Assembly (NCBI GenBank): GCA_902362975.1
Contig: CABIYO010000053.1
Span: forward strand, 1 to 16,758
Source of the DNA: Caryophanales bacterium
GTDB taxonomy: Bacteria; Bacillota; Bacilli; Exiguobacteriales; Exiguobacteriaceae
Length of the DNA stretch: 16,758 bases
Reading direction: 5' to 3'
Below the pieces are notes generated by a model, which saw only the letters and a list, made by a program, of their open reading frames with translations, was not told the origin of the DNA and made no database searches. Of this stretch, positions 7,361 to 14,319 are shown piece after piece; position 1 is the first letter of the stretch; the number at the start of each line of letters is the position of its first letter. A program made the translations under genes and the position numbers.

Positions 7361-8209
7361 ATGAACCCGCTCGTAGAAGAGGCGTTACGTTTTTCATCTA
7401 TTCGTCACGGAGGACAGTTCCGAAAAGGTTCATCCATACCATTTTTGTCACACCCATTCTCGGTCGCCATGCTTCTTGAGTCCGATCATCAAGCACCGGT
7501 CGTCGTGGCGGCAGGGTTACTCCATGAAGTGATTGATGACACGAAGACGGACCCACAAGAAATCTTATCAAAATTCGGTTCTGACGTTCACAGGCTCGTT
7601 CTCGCGGTCTCGGAGAAAAATCGTGAAGAGTCATGGGAGCAACGAAAACGGTTGACACTACAGCAGGTGAAATCACTTCAATTTGATGAAGTCGCACTTC
7701 TCGTCGCGGATAAGCTACATAATCTTTGCTCCATCCGTTATGATCTTGAGATGGAAGGGATGAAGGTGTGGCAACGTTTTAAACGACCGCTGCGAGACCA
7801 ATCATGGTATTATCATGAATTACTATCAGCATTTGAACCGTTTCGGAGCTCGACAGATCTGATTGGCTTGTATGAACAAGAACTCCATCTGTTGTTTTAC
7901 GGTGAGGAGAATGCGAAAGATCGAAAAGTGGCAAGGCTCCTTGAATCGATGCTGACTTATTTCATCGAGGACGAATGGTTGCAAGAATCGGCACCACTAT
8001 GTCAGACCGCATATGAGTTAAGGGAGATTGTTGCGCGAGAGACGAGTGATGAGGCGGAGATTTCATGCTTCCGCCAACGACTTCACGAAGCAGGTTTGAC
8101 CACGCCATTGCCACCCGAGAAACTCGCAGGGATGCAAGAACTCGCATACCGGACGGCTCTCGAACCACAGCAACTTCTCGCACTTATGCGCCGATCGATT
8201 GTCAATTAG
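7361..8209 (+). CDS. HD-domain protein related to SpoT/Rel (p)ppGpp hydrolase domains
   Basis: A 282-residue protein starting at the ATG at 7361, eight bases after AAGGAGG (7346-7352). Residues 8-130 resemble the hydrolase domain of Rel/SpoT and small alarmone hydrolases: H16-x-G-Q-F-R-K-G, then S-H31-P, GLLH55-E56-V-I-D59-D60-T, and V-A-D117-K-L-H-N-L. H31, H55 and D117 match metal ligands, and D59/D60 match the catalytic ED pair. The defining HD dyad reads H55-E56, so an aspartate ligand is replaced by glutamate. There is no synthetase or TGS/ACT domain. The remaining 150 residues are mostly helical and unrecognised, with an RSSTDLIGLYEQELHLL stretch. It may hydrolyse (p)ppGpp or another nucleotide, or it may be a degenerate sensor. 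Its stop codon overlaps the promoter of the next unit. Confidence 0.75.
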   Translation: MNPLVEEALRFSSIRHGGQFRKGSSIPFLSHPFSVAMLLESDHQAPVVVAAGLLHEVIDDTKTDPQEILSKFGSDVHRLVLAVSEKNREESWEQRKRLTLQQVKSLQFDEVALLVADKLHNLCSIRYDLEMEGMKVWQRFKRPLRDQSWYYHELLSAFEPFRSSTDLIGLYEQELHLLFYGEENAKDRKVARLLESMLTYFIEDEWLQESAPLCQTAYELREIVARETSDEAEISCFRQRLHEAGLTTPLPPEKLAGMQELAYRTALEPQQLLALMRRSIVN

Positions 8210-8227
8210 TTCTCTTCATGCTATAGT
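8199..8227 (+). promoter_or_regulatory. Sigma-A promoter with extended -10 for the riboswitch-exchanger unit
   Basis: TTGTCA (8199-8204), 17 bp, then TATAGT (8222-8227), preceded by TG at 8219-8220 (extended -10). Each hexamer is a 5/6 match. The -35 lies over the last codons of the HD-domain gene. Initiation near 8233 would start the transcript just before the aptamer. Confidence 0.75.
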
Positions 8228-8239
8228 CAAAGGGAAAAT

Positions 8240-8338
8240 AAAAAGGGGAGTAGCGACCACAATCGTGGTCGATGGGTCGTCATTACAGTGCGTGTGCACT
8301 CGGTCCATCGAGCTTTTACAAGTCCGCAAGACCTTTTT
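8240..8338 (+). promoter_or_regulatory. yybP-ykoY family manganese riboswitch (aptamer)
   Basis: The conserved core GGGGAGTAGCG starts at 8245, and the 3' side CCGCAAGACC ends at 8333, both as in known yybP-ykoY aptamers. P1 is AAAAAGG (8240-8246) with CCTTTTT (8332-8338). A perfect hairpin follows: CGACCAC (8254-8260) with GTGGTCG (8265-8271). A longer arm starts with CGATGG (8270-8275) against CCATCG (8305-8310), and it encloses GTCGTCATTACAG and TGC/GCA (8289-8291 with 8296-8298). Members of this class bind Mn2+ between two docked loops. Here metal binding should stabilise P1 and free the exchanger gene from termination. Confidence 0.9.
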
Positions 8339-8374
8339 ATGGGCGTTTTTGTTGTCCATAAAAAGGTCTTTTTT
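8328..8374 (+). terminator. Expression-platform terminator of the Mn riboswitch
   Basis: AAGACCTTTTTATGG (8328-8342) pairs perfectly over 15 bp with CCATAAAAAGGTCTT (8356-8370), followed by a T6 run (8369-8374). Its left arm contains the 3' strand of aptamer P1 (8332-8338), so aptamer closure and termination exclude each other. This makes a metal-on switch. The exchanger ribosome binding site (AAGGAGG) follows 8 bases later. Confidence 0.92.
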
Positions 8375-8396
8375 GTTTACCCAAGGAGGAGAAAAA

Positions 8397-9386
8397 ATGG
8401 TATTTGTTTATTTTTTACTGGCCGCGGCCATCACCGTCTACGCCGCCATCAAATTGTCGACGTACGCCGACGTCATGACTGAAAAGTCGAAAATGGGCGG
8501 GATGCTCGTCGGTACAGTTTTATTGGCAGGAGCGACGTCGCTCCCGGAAGTGACAACGAGTATATCGGCTGTCATGATTGACAACCCCGACATTGCCATC
8601 GGGAACATGCTTGGGAGTAACCTATTCAATATCTTTATCTTAGCGATGTTCGACCTATACTTCCGACAGAAGCAATTATTCAACTATGCGAGCCGGGACC
8701 ATCTGTATACGGCGGGACTTGGGTTACTCTTGACCGTCACGACGTTGATTGCCTTGATCGTTCGTGTCGATATGACGTTTATCGGAATCGGAGTCGACGC
8801 ACTCCTCATTGCGATCCTTTACGGCATCGGAATCTACTATATCGGGAAACAACCGAAAGATCCGATCGCGGAACAAGAGGTCGAAGAAGAGGTGGTTGTC
8901 GGGAAATATGAAGACATCACGCTCAAACGAGCGGTCTTTGGATTCATCATCGCTGCAATCGTGATCATGGCGGCAGGAACAGCCCTTTCGATCACGGGAG
9001 ACCAGATTGCCGTCGTCACAGGACTCGGTTCTAGCTTTGTCGGTAGCTTCTTGATTGCGGCATCGACGTCACTCCCGGAAGCGGTCGCCGTGTTCATGGC
9101 ACTCAAACTTCGTAATGTCAACTTGGCATTCGGTTCGATTCTCGGTTCGAATATCTTCAATATGCTCATTATCGCCATGTCCGATGTCTTTTATCGGAAT
9201 GGATCAATCCTCGCAGATGTCTCGACGTCACACCTCGTATCTGCGGTCGGGATCACCATCCTATCGATCCTTGTGATGTACAGTGTGCTCAGACAAAATG
9301 TCACGTCGAAGGTACGTTATGTGATTCCTTCGTTACTCGTTGTCGTCGTCTATTTCGTTTCGTCTTACTTGATCTTTATCGGGTGA
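8397..9386 (+). CDS. CaCA-family cation exchanger, probable Mn2+ (or Ca2+) efflux protein
   Basis: A 329-residue polytopic membrane protein. The start is the ATG at 8397 behind AAGGAGGAG; the frame is open back to 8199, but that region is the riboswitch. Two inverted alpha-repeats define the family. The first is G45-A-T-S-L-P-E51 with G73-S-N-L-F-N78, the second S223-T-S-L-P-E228 with a later GSILGSNIFN block. These carry the ion-binding acidic and polar residues of the Na+/Ca2+ exchanger fold (NCX_Mj, YrbG). The halves are joined by an acidic cytosolic loop (about 155-175, EQEVEEEVVVGKYED). The family exchanges Ca2+ or other cations for Na+ or H+. A manganese riboswitch directly upstream argues that the physiological substrate is Mn2+, exported when cytosolic Mn2+ is high. 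This is a single-gene unit bounded by its own promoter and terminator. Confidence 0.9.
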   Translation: MVFVYFLLAAAITVYAAIKLSTYADVMTEKSKMGGMLVGTVLLAGATSLPEVTTSISAVMIDNPDIAIGNMLGSNLFNIFILAMFDLYFRQKQLFNYASRDHLYTAGLGLLLTVTTLIALIVRVDMTFIGIGVDALLIAILYGIGIYYIGKQPKDPIAEQEVEEEVVVGKYEDITLKRAVFGFIIAAIVIMAAGTALSITGDQIAVVTGLGSSFVGSFLIAASTSLPEAVAVFMALKLRNVNLAFGSILGSNIFNMLIIAMSDVFYRNGSILADVSTSHLVSAVGITILSILVMYSVLRQNVTSKVRYVIPSLLVVVVYFVSSYLIFIG

Positions 9387-9393
9387 ACTCATG

Positions 9394-9419
9394 CATCAGC
9401 CTTAGGGCTGATGTTTTTT
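9394..9419 (+). terminator. Intrinsic terminator of the exchanger gene
   Basis: CATCAGCC (9394-9401) pairs with GGCTGATG (9406-9413) around a 4-base loop, followed by T6 (9414-9419). Confidence 0.92.
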
Positions 9420-9475
9420 AATTGGGAATGCGAATTCATTGCTTCGGGTATAGGGGAATGGAAGGAGGGGTGGCG

Positions 9476-10537
9476 ATGCAAATGCAAGAAGTGGAAACAC
9501 GCCAAGCATATTCGATTTTGATTCCGGCCTATAACCCTGATGAGGCACTCGTCATACTCGTGGAGAAGTTGAGGGCGAGTGGGTTTTCGAACATCATTGT
9601 GGTCAATGACGGTAGTGACGAATCGTCGGTAGGCGCATTTGATAAGATCGCATCATTTGTCGACCAAGTGTTAACGCACAAACAGAATCAAGGGAAGGGA
9701 GCCGCAATCAAGACGGGATTACGGTACGTGGTGGACACTTATCCAGATAAAACAGGGGTCATCACGGTCGATGCCGACGGGCAGCATTTACCGCAAGATG
9801 TCGTCAACGTGTATGAGGAAGGTGTGAATAAACCACATCATCTCATCATGGGATGCCGTGATTTTAGCGGAGAGGCGATTCCGTTCCGGAGCCGATTCGG
9901 CAATCAGGCGACACGGCTCGTCATGTTGATTGGGAGTGGGCTGAAGTTAAAAGACACGCAGACGGGACTTCGAGCCATCCCGATGCGATATGCGCGACAA
10001 CTGATTGACATTCCGGGAAATCGATATGAGTTCGAGATGAATATGCTCACGTTCACGAAACGATTCCAGATCCCGATTCAACAAACGACCATCCAGACCG
10101 TATATGAGAATGAAAATGATTCATCCCATTTTAGACCGATTCTCGACTCGATTTTGATTTATCGGATGTTTTTGATGTATTCGTTATCCTCTGTCGCCTC
10201 GTTACTTGTCGACGTAGGGATGTATGCGCTCTTTATTTATTTATTATCCCCATACTTTGATACGGCTCATGTCGTCATCGCGACGGTCATCGCTCGAATC
10301 ATTTCTTCTCTATTCAATTATATCGTTAATCGAAAAGTAGTCTTCGATTCGAAGGTACGGCGGTCTCTTCCGAAATATTTTAGTCTCGTCGTGCTTCAGA
10401 TGGCTGTTTCGGCACTCCTTGTCTATCTCTTGTTTCTCTTGTTCAGACAGGGCGAGGTCATCCTAAAAGTAATCGTCGACAGCTTTCTCTTTTTCGTCAG
10501 TTATTATGTCCAGAAGAGATGGATTTTCAAAAAATAA
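9476..10537 (+). CDS. GT2 glycosyltransferase fused to a GtrA-family membrane domain
   Basis: A 353-residue two-domain protein; AAGGAGGGG (9462-9470) precedes the ATG at 9476. Residues 12-220 are a DPM1/GtrB-like GT-A domain: SILIPAYN, the nucleotide-binding VVNDGSD (42-48), QNQGKGAAIKTGL, the metal-binding D99-A-D101-G-Q-H, and the acceptor-side DTQTGLRAIP. Such enzymes transfer a sugar from a nucleotide donor to a polyprenyl phosphate. From about residue 230, four hydrophobic segments form a GtrA/DPMS-type domain (YSLSSVASLLVDVGMYALF, then FNYIVNRKVVF), which is thought to anchor the enzyme or flip the sugar-lipid. The product probably decorates wall polymers such as teichoic acid or another glycan. 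The fused order GT2-GtrA is known in Bacillota. Which sugar is used cannot be read from the sequence. Confidence 0.9.
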   Translation: MQMQEVETRQAYSILIPAYNPDEALVILVEKLRASGFSNIIVVNDGSDESSVGAFDKIASFVDQVLTHKQNQGKGAAIKTGLRYVVDTYPDKTGVITVDADGQHLPQDVVNVYEEGVNKPHHLIMGCRDFSGEAIPFRSRFGNQATRLVMLIGSGLKLKDTQTGLRAIPMRYARQLIDIPGNRYEFEMNMLTFTKRFQIPIQQTTIQTVYENENDSSHFRPILDSILIYRMFLMYSLSSVASLLVDVGMYALFIYLLSPYFDTAHVVIATVIARIISSLFNYIVNRKVVFDSKVRRSLPKYFSLVVLQMAVSALLVYLLFLLFRQGEVILKVIVDSFLFFVSYYVQKRWIFKK

Positions 10538-10561
10538 CCGGTCATGATTGCATGACCGGTT
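10530..10561 (-). terminator. Terminator shared by convergent genes
   Basis: AACCGGTCATG (10536-10546) pairs perfectly with CATGACCGGTT (10551-10561). On the minus strand a T-rich run follows (A run at 10530-10534), so it chiefly ends the exonuclease transcript. It overlaps the stop codons of both neighbouring genes. Confidence 0.85.
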
Positions 10562-11127
10562 TAATATGCGAGCGTTCCTGTTTTCACGGACGTATAGCGA
10601 TGCAATTCTTTTGGATTTGTGATGCCGGTTTTTTGCATCATGTCTCGCATGAGTAGAGCGCATACGCGAGCATCTTCCGCGGCATCATGATGAATAAACG
10701 GCACGTTCAAGTGTTCTGCCATCGTGTTCAACTTATGGTTCGGGAGCCCTGGATACAGTTTACGTGACAGTTTGACGGTACAACCGTACTCGATTGTCGG
10801 GAAATCGAATAGATCATATTTTACAATCGCCTTTCTCAAGGCACCCATGTCAAATGAGGCGTTATGAGCGACGACGAGGTCCACTTCCCGTAAAATCGGG
10901 TAAAGAGAGGAGAGTACTTCCGGTAATGCCGGTGCATCCCACACATCACTCGGACGGATGCCATGGACTCGGATGTTACCCATATCAAAGTCTTCCTCCG
11001 GATTGACGAGTCGCTGGTCGGTTTCGACCACATCACCATTTTGAAGGATGCTCCATCCGACAGAACAGATGCTGCGACTATCACGGTTAGCGGTCTCCAC
11101 GTCAAGTGCGAGAATGGTATGATTCAT
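10561..11127 (-). CDS. DEDDh 3'-5' exonuclease (DnaQ/epsilon-like)
   Basis: A 188-residue cytoplasmic protein with the complete DEDDh catalytic set: D9 and E11 in ALDVET, D93 in AHNASFD, then H147 and D152 in HHDAAEDA. These bind two metal ions and hydrolyse DNA or RNA ends 3' to 5'. The layout and length match the stand-alone exonuclease domain family related to the PolC proofreading domain and to DnaQ, rather than RNase T or DinG-type fusions. It could proofread, trim single strands or act in RNA turnover; the sequence does not decide. AGAAGG precedes the ATG by about seven bases. It lies downstream of the Csp-like copper gene on the same strand, but the terminator at 11152-11177 separates them, so it needs its own promoter or read-through. 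Confidence 0.9.
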   Translation of the reverse strand: MNHTILALDVETANRDSRSICSVGWSILQNGDVVETDQRLVNPEEDFDMGNIRVHGIRPSDVWDAPALPEVLSSLYPILREVDLVVAHNASFDMGALRKAIVKYDLFDFPTIEYGCTVKLSRKLYPGLPNHKLNTMAEHLNVPFIHHDAAEDARVCALLMRDMMQKTGITNPKELHRYTSVKTGTLAY

Positions 11128-11151
11128 AGTTTACCTTCTTTCGTATGCAAT

Positions 11152-11177
11152 AAAAAAAGTCTAACAGAAAGTTAGAC
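11152..11177 (-). terminator. Intrinsic terminator of the copper-storage gene
   Basis: GTCTAAC (11159-11165) pairs with GTTAGAC (11171-11177) around a 5-base loop. On the minus strand a T7 run follows (11158-11152). Confidence 0.88.
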
Positions 11178-11188
11178 GAATGTCGTGC

Positions 11189-11521
11189 TTAAGCGGCAAC
11201 GAGTGTACGGCAAGCTTCCGCACAACGCTCACATGCTTTGGCACAGGCTTGACAATGGTCGTGCTGATGGCGTCCGCACTCAACTGCACACGTATCACAG
11301 ACTTGGGCGCATAAAGCGACGATTGGTTTTGAGAAGGCTGAATCTGTTTCTAAGGCATTTAAAGCCAAGGTGCAGATGTCCGAGCACTCACGAGTCAGTC
11401 GGATGCATTCGGTGAACATGTGTAAATCCTCTTCTTGCAAACTTTTTGAAAAGCAGTGGTTGCATGCGCGCATGCATTCGATTACGCTAGTTAATGTTTC
11501 TTCTACAGATGTGCGTTCCAT
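11189..11521 (-). CDS. Four-helix-bundle copper-storage protein (Csp/YhjQ-like)
   Basis: A 110-residue cytosolic protein with 15 cysteines: C16, C20, C23, C39, C46, C50, C71, C75, C78, C82, C90, C93, C97, C100 and C104. They are spaced three or four residues apart along helices, so they point into a four-helix bundle. The blocks CMRACNHCF, CIRLTRECSDIC, CAQVCDTCAVECGRH and HDHCQACAKACERCAEAC match B. subtilis YhjQ and the Csp family (DUF326), which store many Cu(I) ions per subunit. No signal peptide is present, as in the cytosolic Csp3 type. The ATG at 11521 follows AAGGGGG at seven bases; a TTG one codon earlier is less likely. It sits alone, without copper pump or CsoR neighbours, and has its own terminator. 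Confidence 0.92.
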   Translation of the reverse strand: MERTSVEETLTSVIECMRACNHCFSKSLQEEDLHMFTECIRLTRECSDICTLALNALETDSAFSKPIVALCAQVCDTCAVECGRHQHDHCQACAKACERCAEACRTLVAA

Positions 11522-11596
11522 CAAAATTCCCCCTTATATGAAAAAGTCTAACTATCATTACCCGTTCAGAAAGGGATTGAATCGCACCATATCAAT

Positions 11597-11624
11597 AAAA
11601 AAGCCACACCTCATCCGAGATGTG
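11597..11624 (-). terminator. Intrinsic terminator of tRNA-Ala
   Basis: CACACCTC (11605-11612) pairs with GAGATGTG (11617-11624), with one G-T pair. On the minus strand a T6 run (11602-11597) follows. It lies 10 bp past the tRNA 3' end. Confidence 0.85.
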
Positions 11625-11633
11625 ACCAATTAA

Positions 11634-11706
11634 TGGAGCATAGGGGGCTCGAACCCCTGACCTCTACGCTGCCAGCGTAGCGCTCTCCCAGCTGAGCTAA
11701 TGCCCC
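11634..11706 (-). tRNA. tRNA-Ala (anticodon GGC)
   Basis: 73 bases on the minus strand. The acceptor stem is GGGGCAT with ATGCTCC (one G-T pair), the discriminator is A, and the 3' CCA is not encoded. The D arm contains TTAGCTCAGCTGGGAGAGC. The anticodon stem CTACG/CGTAG holds the loop CTGGCAG, giving anticodon GGC, and the T arm has GGTTCGAGCCC. It reads the alanine codons GCC and GCU. It is a single gene with its own promoter and terminator, outside any rRNA operon. Confidence 0.97.
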
Positions 11707-11716
11707 GTTCGAAATC

Positions 11717-11746
11717 ATTATATCATCGTAGTATTCGACATGGCAA
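11717..11746 (-). promoter_or_regulatory. Promoter of tRNA-Ala
   Basis: On the minus strand TTGCCA (11746-11741), 18 bp, then a perfect TATAAT (11722-11717), 10 bases before the mature tRNA 5' end. Confidence 0.75.
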
Positions 11747-11829
11747 TTCCCTTTTTGAATTTAGGTTTATAAAATTGGAGACGTGGGAATTTCATGTTAG
11801 ACGTTATATTAAGAAAGCAGGTGTGCTTC

Positions 11830-12693
11830 ATGGAAATGATTCTTTTGGCACTCTTACCGGCACTCATGTGGGGAAGTATTCCACTCATCGTGTCGAAAGT
11901 AGGAGGAAAACCGATTCAGCAGTTAATCGGAACGACCATCGGGGCGATGATCATGGCAACAGTGATTGCCCTCGTCTTCCGACCGGAGTTCACGACACTC
12001 GCCATCGTGACCGGATTTATCTCAGGAGCGTTCTGGGCGCTCGGTCAATATTTGCAGTTCCAATCGTTCCAAATCTTAAGCGTCTCCAATGCGATGCCGA
12101 TCAGCACGGGGATGCAGCTCGTCGGGACGTCTCTCTTTGGCGTCATCGTTCTCGGTGACTGGCAGACATCGACGGAGCTATGGTTAGGGTTTTCAGCGCT
12201 CGTCTTGATCATCATCGGAGCGACTATGACTTCATACCAACAGAAGAAAGATCAGGACAGTGCCGGTGCGTTGAAAAAGGGTTTACTCGTCCTATTCGTT
12301 TCGAGTATTGGTTACGTCACGTATGCCGTCTTAACGAACTACTTTGAAGTAGAAGGGATCACCGCGATTCTTCCACAATCCGTCGGGATGTTCATCGCGG
12401 CACTTCTGTTCAGTCTTCGTGAAAAGGACGTCAAGAAACTCGATCCGCGCACATTCAAAAACATCTTGGCGGGGATCGCCTGGGGAATCGGGAACTTCGG
12501 ACTTTTCGTTTCAAGCGGAGAAGTGGGGATCGCGACCTCGTTCGCCTTATCCCAATTGAACGTCGTCGTAGCGACACTTGGTGGGATCTATCTCTTGAAA
12601 GAAGAGAAGACGACAAAAGAACGCGTCTTTGTTTTCATGGGAATCGGGTTGATTGTCGTCGCTGGATTTATGCTTGGGATTGCCAAGAGTTAA
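11830..12693 (+). CDS. glcU: Glucose uptake protein GlcU (GRP/DMT-type sugar transporter)
   Basis: A 287-residue membrane protein, matching B. subtilis GlcU and staphylococcal RbsU in length and sequence. Shared blocks are LLALLPALMWGSIPLI at the start, GTTIGA, ISGAFWALGQ, NAMPISTGMQLVGTSLFG, and near the end WGIGNFGLF, ATSFALSQLNVVVATLGGI and LLKEEKTTKERV. Ten transmembrane segments arise from two similar five-helix halves. The family imports glucose or ribose with protons, independently of the PTS. The chosen ATG follows AGGTG by eight bases, a modest site; a longer frame opens at 11794 without a better one. It is a single-gene unit with a terminator. In several Bacillales glcU precedes glucose dehydrogenase; here it does not. 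Confidence 0.88.
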   Translation: MEMILLALLPALMWGSIPLIVSKVGGKPIQQLIGTTIGAMIMATVIALVFRPEFTTLAIVTGFISGAFWALGQYLQFQSFQILSVSNAMPISTGMQLVGTSLFGVIVLGDWQTSTELWLGFSALVLIIIGATMTSYQQKKDQDSAGALKKGLLVLFVSSIGYVTYAVLTNYFEVEGITAILPQSVGMFIAALLFSLREKDVKKLDPRTFKNILAGIAWGIGNFGLFVSSGEVGIATSFALSQLNVVVATLGGIYLLKEEKTTKERVFVFMGIGLIVVAGFMLGIAKS

Positions 12694-12715
12694 GTTTCAA
12701 TGATGAAATGAAAAG

Positions 12716-12758
12716 AACCTTGAATGAATTCGATTTTGAGTGCCATTCAGGGTTTTTG
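12716..12758 (+). terminator. Intrinsic terminator of glcU
   Basis: AACCTTGAATG (12716-12726) pairs with CATTCAGGGTT (12744-12754), one T-G pair, followed by a T-rich run. The 17-base loop is large. Confidence 0.75.
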
Positions 12759-12901
12759 TTTTGAGTAAATTTTAATCGTTGAAAGGAGAGCAGGAGATGA
12801 TGTAATCAATAGGGAAGTAATCCCATGCTGCGTTCGTCATATAGGACGTACAGCGTATTCGTGATTGATCAGAAATTTGTAGAATAAAGGGGAAACGAAT
12901 C

Positions 12902-13324
12902 ATGGAATCAAATGTCGTGACGATATCAGCTCTCGTCGATGCACCAATCGACACAGTCTGGAAACTCTGGACAGACCCTGAATATATCAAACAATGGAAT
13001 CATGCGTCTGACGATTGGCATACGACCGAAGCGGAAAATGATTTACGGATCGATGGGAAGTTTCGTAGTCGGATGGAAGCGAAAGATCAGAGCATGGGCT
13101 TTGATTTTGAAGGGGTATATGAGGAAGTTGAAGTAAATGAGCTCATTCAGTATCGCCTTGAGGATGGACGGAGAGTTAGAATTTCATTTTCTTCAGAAGG
13201 TAATCAGACGAAGGTGGTCGAGGTGTTTGATGCGGAATCGATGAATCCGGTTGAAATGCAACGACAGGGATGGCAGGCGATCCTCGATAATTTCACTCGA
13301 TATGCGAATGGGAAGAGTGTATAA
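12902..13324 (+). CDS. SRPBCC/AHSA1-family protein
   Basis: A 140-residue cytoplasmic protein with the START-like helix-grip fold of activator-of-Hsp90 (AHSA1) homologues. Signature points are ISALVDAPIDTVWKLWTDPEYIKQWNHAS at the start, GKFRSRMEAKD, FDFEGVYEEVEVNELIQYRLEDGRRVRI in the sheet, and the C-terminal helix MQRQGWQAILDNFTRY. Such proteins bind small hydrophobic ligands, and most bacterial members have no assigned function. The ATG follows AAAGGGGA at about eight bases. About 145 bp of sequence ahead of it (12759-12901) shows no other gene and no convincing promoter. It stands alone between glcU and the second dehydrogenase. Confidence 0.85.
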   Translation: MESNVVTISALVDAPIDTVWKLWTDPEYIKQWNHASDDWHTTEAENDLRIDGKFRSRMEAKDQSMGFDFEGVYEEVEVNELIQYRLEDGRRVRISFSSEGNQTKVVEVFDAESMNPVEMQRQGWQAILDNFTRYANGKSV

Positions 13325-13343
13325 AAGATAAACGGAGGCTTTG

Positions 13344-13383
13344 AACAGCAGGTCCCTTTTCCATTAATGTGGACGCTGCTGTT
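13344..13383 (+). terminator. Candidate terminator hairpin after the SRPBCC gene
   Basis: AACAGCAG-GTCC (13344-13355) pairs with GGAC and CTGCTGTT (13371-13374 and 13376-13383), with a single bulged base. Only a short TTTG follows, so termination would be weak. A T7 run occurs 30 bases further on. Confidence 0.45.
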
Positions 13384-13458
13384 TGTCATGTATGGTCAAA
13401 TGATTGTCTAGGTTTTTTTAGCTTGAAGAGACGAATATAAATAAAAGGTGCTGTCTAT

Positions 13459-14319
13459 ATGTATGACTACACGTTACTAGAGAGACTCCTATTCCGATTT
13501 CCTTCCTTCGATCATCAGAAAATGAAATCAGAATTAGATCGGAAAACGATATTAATTACTGGAGCGAGCTCAGGAATCGGGCAGGCGTTCGCTTATTTAC
13601 TAGCGGATACTACCGCGCATCTGATTCTCGTTGCCCGTAGAGAATCAGACATGAACGCCATGAAGTCTGAAATCGAAAAGGGGTCAGCCTCGGTGACCGT
13701 TTTCCCGGCAGATCTTCGAATTGAAGAGGAACGGAATGGATTGTTGGCGTATCTCCATCAACTACCGGAAGGATTGGATGTTTTCGTCAGCAATGCTGGA
13801 ATCTCCATCAATCGTCCCATCACTGAGTCACTCGATCGGTACCATGACTTCACTCGGACGATGGCGATCAATTATTTTGCCCCGGTACAATTGATGCTAT
13901 CGCTCATTCCGTTGCTCGAAAAGAAGAACGGGCAGATCGTCAATGTGTCGACCATCAATGTGTTACTTCATCCTTTTCCTCACTGGGCGGCCTATCAGGC
14001 ATCAAAAGCCGCGTTCGATACGTGGTTTCGCTCCGCGGGTCCGGAACTCACAATCAAAAATATATCCACGACGACTCTATATCTACCGCTAGTAAAAACT
14101 CCGATGATCAAACCGACGCTGGCTTATCAGCATTCACCTGCCATGTCACCGGTACATGTGTCAGAATTGATCGGACATGCCTTGTATACGAAAGGAACAG
14201 TATATAAGCCGTGGTGGTTGTTCCTCGGTCAAGTAGCGTCACTTGTTTTCAGAAGACCGATAGACTGGATGGTCCCTGCATTCCTTAAGAGAAAGGAGCG
14301 TGACAGTAGGAATGGCTAA
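13459..14319 (+). CDS. Short-chain dehydrogenase/reductase upstream of the interrupted gene
   Basis: A 286-residue SDR of the longer classical type with an N-terminal extension of about 28 residues. The cofactor motif is T34-G-A-S-S-G-I-G41. VARRES at 58-63, with its arginine pair after the second strand, favours NADP. Further hallmarks are S111-NAG114, N138, S164/T165 in NVST, and the catalytic Y179-x-x-x-K183. The C-terminal part (PWWLFLGQVASLVFRRPIDWMVPAF) is hydrophobic and may associate with the membrane, as in SDRs that act on fatty or lipid aldehydes. AAGGTG precedes the ATG by about eight bases. Its stop overlaps the start of the next gene by eight bases, so the two were translated together and probably shared a pathway before the insertion. 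Confidence 0.85.
   Translation: MYDYTLLERLLFRFPSFDHQKMKSELDRKTILITGASSGIGQAFAYLLADTTAHLILVARRESDMNAMKSEIEKGSASVTVFPADLRIEEERNGLLAYLHQLPEGLDVFVSNAGISINRPITESLDRYHDFTRTMAINYFAPVQLMLSLIPLLEKKNGQIVNVSTINVLLHPFPHWAAYQASKAAFDTWFRSAGPELTIKNISTTTLYLPLVKTPMIKPTLAYQHSPAMSPVHVSELIGHALYTKGTVYKPWWLFLGQVASLVFRRPIDWMVPAFLKRKERDSRNG

Noticed and set aside
8199..8396. N-terminal 66 codons added to the exchanger
   Set aside because: The stretch is the promoter and the riboswitch leader, and the translated sequence is not membrane-protein-like; AAGGAGG sits before the ATG at 8397.
11634..11706. tRNA-Ala as an attachment site for an integrated element
   Set aside because: No integrase is nearby, no repeat of the tRNA 3' end was seen in the window, and the flanking genes look like ordinary chromosome.
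12772..12990. Minus-strand open frame over the SRPBCC gene start
   Set aside because: No ribosome binding site or family resemblance; it is a shadow of the plus-strand gene and its leader.
11830..14319. GlcU and the following SDR as a glucose uptake/glucose dehydrogenase pair
   Set aside because: A terminator and the SRPBCC gene lie between them, and the SDR has an N-terminal extension and a hydrophobic tail not found in glucose dehydrogenase.
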